Source: Rhizobacter sp.
GTDB taxonomy: Bacteria > Pseudomonadota > Gammaproteobacteria > Burkholderiales > Burkholderiaceae_C
Direction: 5' to 3'
Length of the DNA stretch: 64,000 nucleotides
Assembly (NCBI GenBank): GCA_019635355.1
Contig: JAHBZQ010000001.1
Coordinates: 3,038,001 to 3,102,000 of the forward strand
This document shows positions 45,818 through 54,307 of the stretch, piece after piece. The notes beneath the pieces were generated by a model. The model did not search any database and was not told the DNA's origin. It was given only the letters and a program-made list of their open reading frames with translations. Position numbers and translations under genes: made by a program. How positions within the stretch are numbered: position 1 is the first letter of the stretch; every line of letters begins with the position of its first letter.

Positions 45818-45877
45818 GGTGATCTCCCGTTGAAGAGGCCAACGATCATAGGGGCGAACCTGGGCCCCCAAAAAGCA

Positions 45878-45899
45878 AAAGCGGGCCGAAGCCCGCTTT
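45878..45899 (-). terminator. Intrinsic terminator between the PEP-CTERM gene and the SPFH operon
   Basis: AAAGCGGGC (45878-45886) and GCCCGCTTT (45891-45899), 9-bp perfect stem, CGAA loop. On the minus strand it ends in TTTGCTTTTT. It lies 24 nt after the PEP-CTERM stop and separates that gene from the SPFH operon. Confidence 0.88.
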
Positions 45900-45922
45900 G
45901 CAAGACACACCCGAAATGGCGA

Positions 45923-46450
45923 TCAGCTCCGCTGGCGGCGGCGGACCGTGGCGCCCACAGCCAACAGGCCGGCGGCCAGCAGTGCGTAGGTCTCAGGCTC
46001 CGGCACCGGAGCCGCCACGGCGTTGGCGGTGACCATCGTGCCGACGTAGCCGACCTGGCCGAACCAGTCGAAACCGTTGCGGCCGGTCACGTCACCCGTC
46101 ACCACGAACTGGTACACACCCGCAGCGAGGTTGCTGAAGCTGAAGGTCGACGGCGAGGTGTCGGTCAGCGCGCTCGACAGGCCGCCGCCGGTCAGGCTCA
46201 GCGAGCTGATGTCGATGTTGCGCAGCGAGGAGAGGTCGAACTCGAACGTCGCACCGAAGGAGTCAGCGGCGCCGGTGAGCGTGAAGTTGTAGCAGTCCTC
46301 GAAGTGCGTGGTCGAGCCGAAGTCGTTGCCGAACACGCGCAGCGCCGGGGGGCCCATCACGCCGAGGTTGAACGTCTGGGTGCACGCGGCCGAGGCGGGG
46401 GTGCCTGCAACCATTGCCAGCAAGAGCAGAGCCAGCGCCTTGAACTTCAT
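45923..46450 (-). CDS. PEP-CTERM sorting domain protein (FxDxF-PEP type)
   Basis: 175 residues from the ATG at 46450. Signal peptide 1-22 (TPASAACT). Near the middle HFEDCYNFTL fits the FxDxF motif. The C-terminus has VPEPETYALLAAGLLAVG followed by RRRQRS, the exosortase recognition signal. Such proteins are secreted, cut by exosortase and often linked to extracellular polysaccharide or floc formation. No exosortase or EPS genes are in the window. Monocistronic: terminator downstream, palindrome upstream. Confidence 0.92.
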   Translation of the reverse strand: MKFKALALLLLAMVAGTPASAACTQTFNLGVMGPPALRVFGNDFGSTTHFEDCYNFTLTGAADSFGATFEFDLSSLRNIDISSLSLTGGGLSSALTDTSPSTFSFSNLAAGVYQFVVTGDVTGRNGFDWFGQVGYVGTMVTANAVAAPVPEPETYALLAAGLLAVGATVRRRQRS

Positions 46451-46479
46451 GAACAACCTCCGGGGTGTTTTTGGTGATG

Positions 46480-46496
46480 TCTGAATACGTTTCAGA
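46480..46496. promoter_or_regulatory. Palindrome upstream of the PEP-CTERM gene
   Basis: TCTGAA (46480-46485) and TTCAGA (46491-46496), perfect 6-bp arms with a 5-nt centre, 30 nt upstream of the PEP-CTERM start. Beside it (minus strand, about 46508-46498) is TGGCACATTCT, which matches a sigma-54 -24 element, but the -12 GC is absent at the right distance. Candidate regulator site, unproven. Confidence 0.4.
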
Positions 46497-46616
46497 ATGT
46501 GCCAGCCCGCACGACCGCGGTGTTGCGCCGCGGCCCCCCGTTCACGGGGCGCAACGCGCGGCAACGCCCCCCTCGATCAGGTGGAAGAAAACGGTGGAAT
46601 TTTTCGAAGCCCGCGC

Positions 46617-46640
46617 GGGGTGTGAAATACCTCTCACCCC
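46617..46640. promoter_or_regulatory. Inverted repeat upstream of the UbiH-family gene
   Basis: GGGGTGTGA (46617-46625) and TCTCACCCC (46632-46640) pair with one mismatch around AATACC, 56 nt before the start at 46697. The rest of the 246-nt gap between the PEP-CTERM gene and this gene also contains a G-run (46536-46541 on the minus strand) but nothing I can name. Possible operator or leader hairpin. Confidence 0.35.
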
Positions 46641-46696
46641 AGGCCGATTTCCCCGGATTAAGGGCGAATGCACATCGCGCGCGTATGCTGCGGCCC

Positions 46697-47914
46697 ATGT
46701 CTGAACTCGCCCCTTCTTTGCGGCTCGCCGTCGTGGGCGCCGGGCCGGTGGGCCTGAGCCTCGCGCTGCACGCCGCACGCGCATTGCCACACGCCCGCGT
46801 GAGCCTCTACGACAGCCGCGCCGCCACGCAGGATGTGTCGGCCGACCCCCGCACGCTGGCCCTGTCGCTGGGCAGTGTGCAGCTGCTTCAGCGCCTGGGC
46901 GCGTGGGACGGCGAGCGCGCGCAGGCCATCGTCGAGGTGCATGTGTCGCAGCAGGCGCCGTCGCTGGGCGGGCTGCTGGCCGACGTGATGGGCGAACCCG
47001 AGGTGCGCATCAGCGCGGCAGAAGAACGGGTGCCGCTGCTGGGCGCGGTGTTGAGCTACGGCGCGATCGTGGCGCCGCTGCAAGCCGCGTGGCTGGCCGC
47101 CTGCGAAGGTGAGCCGTCCCGGCTGCACGCCTGCTTCGACGCCAAGGTGCGGGCCTTGAAGCCGCTGGCCGACGGCGTCGAAGTGGATGCTGGCATCGCC
47201 GACACCTTCGACCTCGTGGTGGTGGCCGAGGGCGGCGTCTACACGAACGAAGCGGCGAGCACGGTGGCCCAGCCGGCGAAGCCCCCGCTGCGCCACGACT
47301 ACGGCCAGCACGCCTGGGTGGGCACGGTGCAGCTCACCAAGGCCCGCCCCGGCGTTGCCTACGAGCGCTTCACGCGCCACGGCCCGGCGGCGCTGCTGCC
47401 GCTGAAAGACGGTCGCGCCGCGCTCGTGTGGTGTGTCAACGCCGAAGAAGACCCGGTGCTGGAGCTCAACGACACACAGCGCCTGGCCGTGCTCAACACG
47501 CTCTTCCACCCCGAGGTCGGCCCGCTCAGCGCGGTCTCGCCCCTCAAGTGCTTTCAACTCGGGCTGGTCGCCGAGCGCACGCTCACGCAAGGCCGCACGG
47601 TGCGCATCGGCAATGCGGCGCAGACGCTGCACCCGGTGGCCGGCCAGGGGCTCAACCTCGGGCTGCGTGACGGCTTCTCGCTCGTGCAGGCCCTGGCCCG
47701 CTCGAACGACGTGCCGGGCGTGCTGCGCAAGCTCGAATGGCAACGCGCACCCGACCGCTGGGCCATGATCGCCGCCACCGATTTCCTGGCGCGCAGCTTC
47801 ACCTGGAAGCTGCCGGGCGCCGGTGCAGCACGCGGTCTGGGGCTGGCCGCGCTGCAGGCGCTGAAGCCCGTCAAGTCGGCGCTCGCGCGCCAGATGATGT
47901 ACGGCTCGCGCTAA
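46697..47914 (+). CDS. FAD-dependent UbiH/UbiF/VisC-family hydroxylase
   Basis: 405 residues from the ATG at 46697. FAD-binding LAVVGAGPVGLSLALHAAR at the N-terminus, the ADPRTLALSLGSVQLLQRLG signature, and the second FAD motif GNAAQTLHPVAGQGLNLGLRD near 320. Adds oxygen to ubiquinone precursors or another aromatic ring. The family has several ring positions (C5, C6, C8) and I cannot tell which. ubiG lies at 63.1 kb. Convergent with the nitrilase-family gene, 6 nt apart. Confidence 0.9.
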   Translation: MSELAPSLRLAVVGAGPVGLSLALHAARALPHARVSLYDSRAATQDVSADPRTLALSLGSVQLLQRLGAWDGERAQAIVEVHVSQQAPSLGGLLADVMGEPEVRISAAEERVPLLGAVLSYGAIVAPLQAAWLAACEGEPSRLHACFDAKVRALKPLADGVEVDAGIADTFDLVVVAEGGVYTNEAASTVAQPAKPPLRHDYGQHAWVGTVQLTKARPGVAYERFTRHGPAALLPLKDGRAALVWCVNAEEDPVLELNDTQRLAVLNTLFHPEVGPLSAVSPLKCFQLGLVAERTLTQGRTVRIGNAAQTLHPVAGQGLNLGLRDGFSLVQALARSNDVPGVLRKLEWQRAPDRWAMIAATDFLARSFTWKLPGAGAARGLGLAALQALKPVKSALARQMMYGSR

Positions 47915-47920
47915 GCCGAT

Positions 47921-48724
47921 TCAGCACAAGCGCCGGTGCGTCAACGCCGGCAGCTGCGCCCGCACTTCGGCGATGCGCTTGGTATCGAGCTGCGCCATCG
48001 CCACCCCTTCGCCTTCTTCCACCATCGCCACCACCTCGCCCCACGGGTCGACGATGAGGCTGTGGCCCCAGGTGCGCCGGCCGTTCTCGTGCAGACCGCC
48101 TTGTGCGGCCGCGATCACGTAGCACTGGTTCTCGATGGCACGGGCGCGCAGCAGCACTTCCCAGTGCGCGCGTCCGGTGGTGTGGGTGAAGGCCGAGGGC
48201 ACTGCGATCAAGTCGCAGGGTGGCGTCATCAGCGCGCGGTAGAGCTCGGGGAAACGCAGGTCGTAGCACACGCTCAAGCCCAGCCGCAGCCCGCCCACTT
48301 CGCAGGCCTGCGGCACCTGCCCCGCCTGGAGCACGCGGCCTTCGTCATAGCTCTCGCGGCCGTTGTCGTAGCGGAAGAGGTGGACCTTGTCGTAGCGGGC
48401 GGCCAGCACGCCCTCGGGTGAGTACACGCAGCTCGCGTTGAACACCCGATCGGCCTGCTCGCTGCGCAGCGGCAACGTGCCGCCCACGACCCACACCGCG
48501 TGGCGTTTGGCGGTCTCGGCCAACATGGCCTGGATCGGCCCCTCGCCGGGCAGCTCGGCCAGCGCCAGCTTGTCGCGGTCGTGGTGACCCATGAAGCAGA
48601 AGTACTCGGGCAGCACCACCAGCTGGGCGCCATCACGCGCAGCCTCGGCGATCAGGCGGCGGGCGGTGTCGAGGTTGCGTTCCACATCCGGCGTGGCAAC
48701 CGTTTGCAGCGCAGCAATCCACAT
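47921..48724 (-). CDS. Carbon-nitrogen hydrolase (Nit1/deaminated glutathione amidase-like)
   Basis: 267 residues. Triad Glu (LVVLPEYFCF), Lys (YDKVHLFRYD) and Cys (LSVCYDLRFPELYR) all present. The DLRFPELYR segment and AFTHTTGRAHWEVLLRARAIENQ match the Nit1/NIT2 branch that hydrolyses deaminated glutathione, a metabolite-repair reaction. Cytoplasmic. In many Burkholderiales it stands near glnE or tldD. Divergent from glnE across 107 nt. Confidence 0.92.
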   Translation of the reverse strand: MWIAALQTVATPDVERNLDTARRLIAEAARDGAQLVVLPEYFCFMGHHDRDKLALAELPGEGPIQAMLAETAKRHAVWVVGGTLPLRSEQADRVFNASCVYSPEGVLAARYDKVHLFRYDNGRESYDEGRVLQAGQVPQACEVGGLRLGLSVCYDLRFPELYRALMTPPCDLIAVPSAFTHTTGRAHWEVLLRARAIENQCYVIAAAQGGLHENGRRTWGHSLIVDPWGEVVAMVEEGEGVAMAQLDTKRIAEVRAQLPALTHRRLC

Positions 48725-48831
48725 GGCGGCTCTCCCGTGTCTTGACCTGTGAGATGGGTCGCACAAGCTTACCCATGCGCCTAAGCCACGCTGCCGCAAG
48801 GCGGTTAAGGCTGCGGCAAAATCCGCGCGCC

Positions 48832-51561
48832 ATGGGCACCGAGACCTCCTCCGCCGGCGCAGAGCACAGCCGCTTCGTACAGCGGGTGCGCCGCCGTTAT
48901 GAAGCCGAACTGCCGCTGCTGGCGCCGGGCCTGCCGGTGCGCGCAAGCATCGATGCCCTGATCAACGAGTTGCTGACGCGAGGCCGCGCCCTGCCGAGCG
49001 CACTGCGCGTGGCGCGCCACGTGGTCATCGAGCGCCTGGCCGTGCTCGACATCGAGCAAGCCGCGCCGATGACCGACATCACACGCGCCATGACCGAGCT
49101 GGCCGAGGCCACGCTCGACCGCGCGCTGATCCAGGCCTATGCCGACCAGGACGAGCGCCACGGCCCGCCGCTCAACGAGCAGGGCGAGCGCATCGACTTC
49201 TGGGTCGTCGGCATGGGCAAGCTCGGCGCGCACGAGCTCAACGTCTCGTCCGACATCGACCTCATCTACGTCTACGAAGAAGACGGCCAGACCACTGGCC
49301 CCAAGGTCATCACCGCGCACGAGTATTTCGCGCAGGTGGCGCGCAGCCTCTACACCCTGATCGGCGACACTACCGACGACGGCTTCGTCTTCCGCGTCGA
49401 CCTCGCGCTGCGGCCCAACGGCAACTCGGGCCCGCCGGTGGTGAGCCTGTCGATGCTGGAGGAATACTTCCTCGTGCAAGGCCGCGAATGGGAGCGTTTC
49501 GCCTGGCTCAAGAGCCGCGTGATCGCGCCCTCGGCCAGCATCACGAGCGGCCGGGCCAAGCAGCTATCGGCCACCGTCACACCCTTCGTCTACCGGCGCT
49601 ACCTCGACTACGGCGTGTTCGACGGCCTGCGGCAACTCCACCGCAAGGTGCGCGAGGAAGCGCAGCGCCGCGCCGCCGGCCGCCCCGAGCGCGCGAACGA
49701 CGTGAAGCTCTCGCGCGGCGGCATCCGCGAGATCGAATTCATCGTGCAGCTGCTGCAGGTGGTGCGCGGTGGCCAGTTCCCCGAAATGCGCACGCGCTCC
49801 ACCTTGAAGGCGCTCGACAAGCTCGCCGCCGGCGGCCTGATGAAGCCCGAGAGCGCCAAGCGCCTCGCAGAGGCCTACGTCTTCCTGCGCCGCGTGGAGC
49901 ACCGCATCCAGTTCCTCGACGACCAGCAGACGCACGTGCTGCCCACGTCCGACGCCGACCTCGGCTGGATCGCCCGCAGCATGGGCTTCACCTGCACCGA
50001 AGACACCTGCGAACTGCTGCAGCACCTCGGCGAGACGCGCGAGTTCGTGGCGATGGAATTCGACGCGCTGCTGCACGACGGCAAGACGCCGGCCAGCCCG
50101 GCCGGGAACGACGGCTGCCGCTCCTGCGGCCAGCCGCCGCAGCCGGTCGACAGCCCCGCCTTCATCGAGCGCCTGCCGCCCGCGCTGGCCGACCGCGTGC
50201 GCGGCTGGGTCGACCACCCACGCGTGCGCATGCTGCGCGAGGAAAGCAAGCTGCGCCTGTCCAAGCTCGTGATGCGCTCGGCGCAGGCCGTGGCCGACGG
50301 CAGCTGCAGCCAGGAGGCCGCGGGCCGTTTCATCGACTGGCTGGAGCCGCTGCTGCGGCGCGAGAGTTACCTCGCGCTGCTGGTTGAGCGCCCCGAGGTG
50401 CAGAACCGGCTGCTGCGCCTGCTCGGCCTGGCACGCTGGCCCGCGCAGTTCCTGATGCGCCACCCCGGCGTGATCGACGAGCTGGCCGACGAGCGCCTGC
50501 TGCACGGCCGCTTCGAGCGCGACAGCTACATCGCCGACCTCGAAGCGCGCCACACCGCCTGGAGCCGCTTCAACCAGGCCGACGAAGAATCGCTGCTCGA
50601 CACGCTGCGCCGTGCGCACCACGCCGAGGTCTTCCGCACCCTGGTGCGTGACGTCGAAGGCCACATCACCGTCGAGCAGGTGGCCGACGATCTTTCGGCC
50701 TTGGCCGACGCCACCGTCGAGTGCAGCATCAGCTGGGCCTGGCAGCACCTGAAGCAGCGCCACCGCGACACGCCGCAGTTCGGCGTGATCGCCTACGGCA
50801 AGCTCGGCGGCAAGGAGCTCGGCTACGGCAGCGACCTCGACCTCGTCTTCATCTTCGACGACACCGCCGAGCCCGACACCGACACCGCGGTCGTCGCCTA
50901 CGGCGCCTTCGTGCGCAAGCTGATCAATTGGCTCACCACGCGCACCGCCGTCGGCGAGCTCTTCGACATCGACACGGCGCTTCGGCCCAACGGCAACTCG
51001 GGCCTGCTCGTGACCTCGCTCACCTCGTACAAGAACTACCAGGAAGGCCGCGGCAGCAACACCGCGTGGACCTGGGAGCACCAGGCCATCACCCGCGCCC
51101 GCTATTGCGCCGGCGCACCGGGCCTCGCGCCGCGCTTCGAAGCCGTGCGCCGCGCGGTGATCTGCGCAGAGCGCGACCCGGTGGCGCTGCGCGGCGAGAT
51201 CCAGGCCATGCGCGAGAAGCTGCGCGCCGCCCGCCCGGTGAAGGAAGGCTTCTTCGACGTGAAGCACAGCCCGGGCGGCATGGTCGACGCCGAGTTCGCG
51301 GTGCAGTACCTCGTGCTCGCGCACGGCCGGCAACACCCGGGCCTGCTCGACAACGTGGGCAACATCGCCCTGCTGCAGCGTGCCGAAGCCTGCGGCCTCT
51401 TGCCCGCCGGCGTGGGCACCGCCGCCGCCGACGCCTACCGCGAGCTGCGCCGCGCGCAGCACCGCGCGCGCCTGGACGAGAAGCCCACGCAGGTCGACCC
51501 GGCCAGCGCCGCCACCGAGCGCGATGCCGTGCTCGCGCTGTGGCGCACGGTCTTCGCTTGA
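48832..51561 (+). CDS. glnE: Glutamine synthetase adenylyltransferase/deadenylase
   Basis: 909 residues from the ATG at 48832. Two nucleotidyltransferase domains, each with the G-K-L-G-x-x-E-L plus S-D-[IL]-D-L pattern: VGMGKLGAHELNVSSDIDLI (about 132-151, deadenylylation side) and YGKLGGKELGYGSDLDLVF (about 655-675, adenylylation side), plus LRPNGNSG in both. Controls glutamine synthetase activity with nitrogen status via PII. Full length. The stop overlaps the TTG start of the rhomboid gene. Confidence 0.96.
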   Translation: MGTETSSAGAEHSRFVQRVRRRYEAELPLLAPGLPVRASIDALINELLTRGRALPSALRVARHVVIERLAVLDIEQAAPMTDITRAMTELAEATLDRALIQAYADQDERHGPPLNEQGERIDFWVVGMGKLGAHELNVSSDIDLIYVYEEDGQTTGPKVITAHEYFAQVARSLYTLIGDTTDDGFVFRVDLALRPNGNSGPPVVSLSMLEEYFLVQGREWERFAWLKSRVIAPSASITSGRAKQLSATVTPFVYRRYLDYGVFDGLRQLHRKVREEAQRRAAGRPERANDVKLSRGGIREIEFIVQLLQVVRGGQFPEMRTRSTLKALDKLAAGGLMKPESAKRLAEAYVFLRRVEHRIQFLDDQQTHVLPTSDADLGWIARSMGFTCTEDTCELLQHLGETREFVAMEFDALLHDGKTPASPAGNDGCRSCGQPPQPVDSPAFIERLPPALADRVRGWVDHPRVRMLREESKLRLSKLVMRSAQAVADGSCSQEAAGRFIDWLEPLLRRESYLALLVERPEVQNRLLRLLGLARWPAQFLMRHPGVIDELADERLLHGRFERDSYIADLEARHTAWSRFNQADEESLLDTLRRAHHAEVFRTLVRDVEGHITVEQVADDLSALADATVECSISWAWQHLKQRHRDTPQFGVIAYGKLGGKELGYGSDLDLVFIFDDTAEPDTDTAVVAYGAFVRKLINWLTTRTAVGELFDIDTALRPNGNSGLLVTSLTSYKNYQEGRGSNTAWTWEHQAITRARYCAGAPGLAPRFEAVRRAVICAERDPVALRGEIQAMREKLRAARPVKEGFFDVKHSPGGMVDAEFAVQYLVLAHGRQHPGLLDNVGNIALLQRAEACGLLPAGVGTAAADAYRELRRAQHRARLDEKPTQVDPASAATERDAVLALWRTVFA

Positions 51562-52166
51562 ACCATCGCCACCGCCCCGGCGCCGCCTGGTGTGCGATGG
51601 CGCTGGTGCTGCTCGCCGGCAGCCTGATCGCCCAAGGGCCCACCGCACGGGCGGTGCTCGAGTGGCGCCCCGATGCCATCGTCGACGACCCCTGGCGTGC
51701 GTGGAGCGCGGCCTTCGTGCACTACAGCCGCCTGCACCTGATCGGCAACCTGACCGGGCTTGCACTCACCGCCGCCTTCGGCTGGGTGTCGCGCCTGCCC
51801 ACCTCGGCCACCATCAGCTGGGCGCTGGCCTGGCCGCTCACGCATCTCGCCTTCTTGTGGCTCGCGCCCGAGCTGCGCCACTACGGCGGCTTGTCGGGCG
51901 TGGTGCATGCAGGCGTGGCGATCGGCCTCGTGCACCTCTTCGTCACCGGCACGCGCAGTCAGCGCCTCATCGCCGCCGCGCTCTGCGCCGGCCTCGTCGC
52001 CAAGATCCTCAGCGAGACCCCCTGGCGTGGCGCCGTGCAGCAGCAAGACGGCTGGGACATCGCCATCGCCCCCATCGCCCACGTGACCGGCGTGCTCGCC
52101 GGCACCACCCTCGCGCTGGCCGCGCACGCCCTGCGCCGGCTCAACGCGCCGCGCCCTTCCGCATGA
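51558..52166 (+). CDS. rrtA: Rhombosortase-like rhomboid protease
   Basis: 202 residues from a TTG at 51558 that overlaps the glnE stop (TTGA). An ATG at 51597 is the alternative. About six membrane helices. WRAWSAAFVHYSRLHLIGNL carries the rhomboid H-x-x-x-N feature, Ser113 in YGGLSGVVHAG is the nucleophile and His175 in PIAHVTGVLAG is the partner. The small size and these motifs fit rhombosortase, which cuts GlyGly-CTERM proteins; the two S8 proteases at 27-31 kb carry such tails. Overlaps the DMT gene by 4 nt. Confidence 0.85.
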   Translation: MNHRHRPGAAWCAMALVLLAGSLIAQGPTARAVLEWRPDAIVDDPWRAWSAAFVHYSRLHLIGNLTGLALTAAFGWVSRLPTSATISWALAWPLTHLAFLWLAPELRHYGGLSGVVHAGVAIGLVHLFVTGTRSQRLIAAALCAGLVAKILSETPWRGAVQQQDGWDIAIAPIAHVTGVLAGTTLALAAHALRRLNAPRPSA

Positions 52167-53056
52167 CCGAGCGCAAGACCCACCTCGACTCACTGGCCGT
52201 GGTCTCGCTCATCGGCTGCAGCTTTCTCTGGGGCCTGAACCAGGTCGCCGCGAAAGCCGCGCTCGGCGAAGTGGCGCCGCTCGTGCAGGCGACGATCCGC
52301 TCGCTGGGCGGCGTGTTGCTGGTGCTGCTGTGGGCGGCGTGGCGGCGCATCCCGCTCTTCCAGCGCGACGGCACGCTGCCCGGCGGCCTGCTCGCCGGCG
52401 CGCTCTTCGCGGCCGAGTTCGCCTGCATCTTCATCGGGCTGCAGTACACGACCGCCTCGCGCATGATCGTGTTCATCTACTTCGCGCCTTTCATAGTGGC
52501 GCTGGGCATGCCCTTCATCGCGAAGTCGGAACGGCTGGGTTGGGTGCAGACGGCGGGGCTGGTGCTGGCGTTCGCGGGTGTGGCGAGCGCCTTCGCCGAA
52601 GGTTTCACGCAGCCAGCGATCGGCCCCAAGCAATGGATCGGCGATGCGCTGGGTGTGCTGGCCGCGGCGCTGTGGGCGGCCACGACGCTGTCGATCCGCG
52701 CCACGCGGCTCGCGTCGGCCTCGGCGGAGAAAACGCTCGCCTACCAGCTCGGCGTCTCGGGCGTGCTGCTGGCCATCGGCACCTGGTGGCTGGGCGAGCC
52801 GGTTCCCCATTCACTGTCGCTGATGGCCAGCGCCTCGCTGGCGTACCAGACGGTGATCGTGGTGTTCGCGAGCTACCTGCTTTGGTTCTGGCTCATCCGC
52901 CACTACCCGGCCACGCGGCTCGCGGCCTTCACGCTGCTGACGCCGGTGTTCGGGCTCCTGATGGGTGTGGTCATGCTGAGCGAACCGCTGACCCTGCGCC
53001 TGCTGCTGGCCCTGGCCGGCGTCGCCGTCGGCATGGTGCTGGTGAACCGGAAGTAG
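52163..53056 (+). CDS. DMT-superfamily (EamA) transporter
   Basis: 297 residues with ten hydrophobic segments in two EamA repeats (SFLWGLNQVAAKAAL and GVLAAALWAATTLSIR). A small-metabolite exporter of unknown substrate. ATG overlaps the rhomboid stop (ATGA), so glnE, rrtA and this gene form one translational chain. Its stop (TAG 53054-53056) abuts the stop of the convergent rfaE2 gene without a gap. Confidence 0.88.
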   Translation: MTERKTHLDSLAVVSLIGCSFLWGLNQVAAKAALGEVAPLVQATIRSLGGVLLVLLWAAWRRIPLFQRDGTLPGGLLAGALFAAEFACIFIGLQYTTASRMIVFIYFAPFIVALGMPFIAKSERLGWVQTAGLVLAFAGVASAFAEGFTQPAIGPKQWIGDALGVLAAALWAATTLSIRATRLASASAEKTLAYQLGVSGVLLAIGTWWLGEPVPHSLSLMASASLAYQTVIVVFASYLLWFWLIRHYPATRLAAFTLLTPVFGLLMGVVMLSEPLTLRLLLALAGVAVGMVLVNRK

Positions 53057-53533
53057 TCAGCCCCGGATGCGCTTGACCAGGGACGTGGTCGAGTAGCCGT
53101 CGACGAAGGAGATCGCCCGCGCATCGCCGCCCCAGCTGCGCACGAGCTTCGTCTCGGCCAGCGTCTCGATGTCGTAGTCGCCGCCCTTCACGTAGAGGTC
53201 GGGCCTGACGATCTTCAAGAGCTCCACCGGCGTCTGCTCGTCGAAGAGCGTCACCAGGCTCACGCTCTCGAGCGCGGCCAGCACGCAGGCGCGGTCGGTC
53301 TCGGCGTTGAGCGGGCGGTCGGGGCCCTTGCCGAGCAGGCGTGCCGAGGCGTCGCTGTTGAGCCCGAGCACCAGGCAGGCGCCGAGCGCGCGCGCCCGTT
53401 CGAGGTAGGTCACGTGGCCGCGGTGCAGGATGTCGAACACGCCGTTGGTGAAGACCATCGGCCGCGGCAGTTGCGCCAGGCGAGAAGGCAGGTCGGCCCG
53501 GGGGCACAGCTTGTCGAAGAAGGTGGCGCTCAT
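53057..53533 (-). CDS. rfaE2: D-glycero-beta-D-manno-heptose 1-phosphate adenylyltransferase
   Basis: 158 residues. FTNGVFDILHRGHVTYLERAR is the HxGH nucleotidyltransferase motif and VKGGDYDIETL with FVDGYSTTSLVKRI are typical of the cytidylyltransferase-like domain of HldE. It is the stand-alone RfaE2 form, making ADP-heptose for the lipopolysaccharide inner core. The kinase RfaE1 is not in the window. Divergent from the GST gene (85 nt). Confidence 0.94.
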   Translation of the reverse strand: MSATFFDKLCPRADLPSRLAQLPRPMVFTNGVFDILHRGHVTYLERARALGACLVLGLNSDASARLLGKGPDRPLNAETDRACVLAALESVSLVTLFDEQTPVELLKIVRPDLYVKGGDYDIETLAETKLVRSWGGDARAISFVDGYSTTSLVKRIRG

Positions 53534-53618
53534 GGCGGTCGATTGTCGCTTGCGCGGCAGCCGCGGCGCACGCGTGCCACCTAGACTGAGTTGTCATCAC
53601 CAGACCAGGAGACTCCCC

Positions 53619-54260
53619 ATGATCACGCTCTGCGGCTCGACCATCTCGAACTACTACAACAAGGTGAAGATGGTGCTGCTCGAAAAAGGCATCCCCTTCA
53701 CCGAAGAGCTGGTGAAGACCGGCCGCACCGACGAAGCGGTGCTGAAGGAGAGCCCGCTCGCCAAGGTGCCCTTCATCCGCACCGAGCACGGTGCGATGTG
53801 CGAGAGCCAGGTGATCGCCGACTACCTCGAAGCCACGCACCCGACGCCGGCGCTGGTGCCGGCCGACCCGTGGCAGGCCGCCAAGGTGCGCGAGCTGTGC
53901 ACCTTCATCGAGCTGCACCTGGAGCTCGTGGCGCGCGAGCTGTACTACAAGGCCTTCTCTGGCGGCGAGCTGAGCGAAGCCAACCAGGCGCGCATCCGCA
54001 AGCAGCTCGAGAAGAACATCGCCGCCTTCAAGCGCCTGGCGAAGTTCTCGCCCTACGTGGCCGGCGACACCTTCACGCTCGCCGACTGCGCGGCCTACCC
54101 GAGCCTGCCGCTCGTGAGCATGTCGACCAAGATCGTCTACGGCGAAGACCTGCTGGCCGCCGCCGGCATCGACACCCGCGCGTACACCAAGCTCATCGGC
54201 GAGCGCCCCTCGGCGCAGAAGGTGACGGCCGACCGCAAGGCCGATCAAGCCAAAGGCTGA
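53619..54260 (+). CDS. Glutathione S-transferase family protein
   Basis: 213 residues from the ATG at 53619, with AGGAG upstream. Thioredoxin-like N-domain (MITLCGSTISNYYNKVKMVL, Ser/Tyr candidates for glutathione activation; KVPFIRTEHGAMCESQVIADYLE for glutathione binding) and a helical C-domain with FTLADCAAYP. Cytoplasmic detoxification or isomerisation enzyme, substrate unknown. Followed by a convergent terminator. Confidence 0.92.
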   Translation: MITLCGSTISNYYNKVKMVLLEKGIPFTEELVKTGRTDEAVLKESPLAKVPFIRTEHGAMCESQVIADYLEATHPTPALVPADPWQAAKVRELCTFIELHLELVARELYYKAFSGGELSEANQARIRKQLEKNIAAFKRLAKFSPYVAGDTFTLADCAAYPSLPLVSMSTKIVYGEDLLAAAGIDTRAYTKLIGERPSAQKVTADRKADQAKG

Positions 54261-54266
54261 AAAAAA

Positions 54267-54285
54267 GGGCCCGCATCAGCGGGCC
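54267..54285. terminator. Bidirectional terminator between the GST and ferritin-like genes
   Basis: GGCCCGC (54268-54274) and GCGGGCC (54279-54285) with an ATCA loop. On the minus strand it is followed by seven Ts, ideal for the ferritin-like gene. On the plus strand the tail is TCGTTTCTT, weaker. Confidence 0.87.
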
Positions 54286-54307
54286 TCGTTTCTTGGAGCG
54301 GTAGCGC

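Noticed and set aside
46497..46510. Sigma-54 promoter for the PEP-CTERM gene
   Set aside because: A good TGGCAC -24 element is present on the minus strand but the -12 GC is missing at the required spacing.
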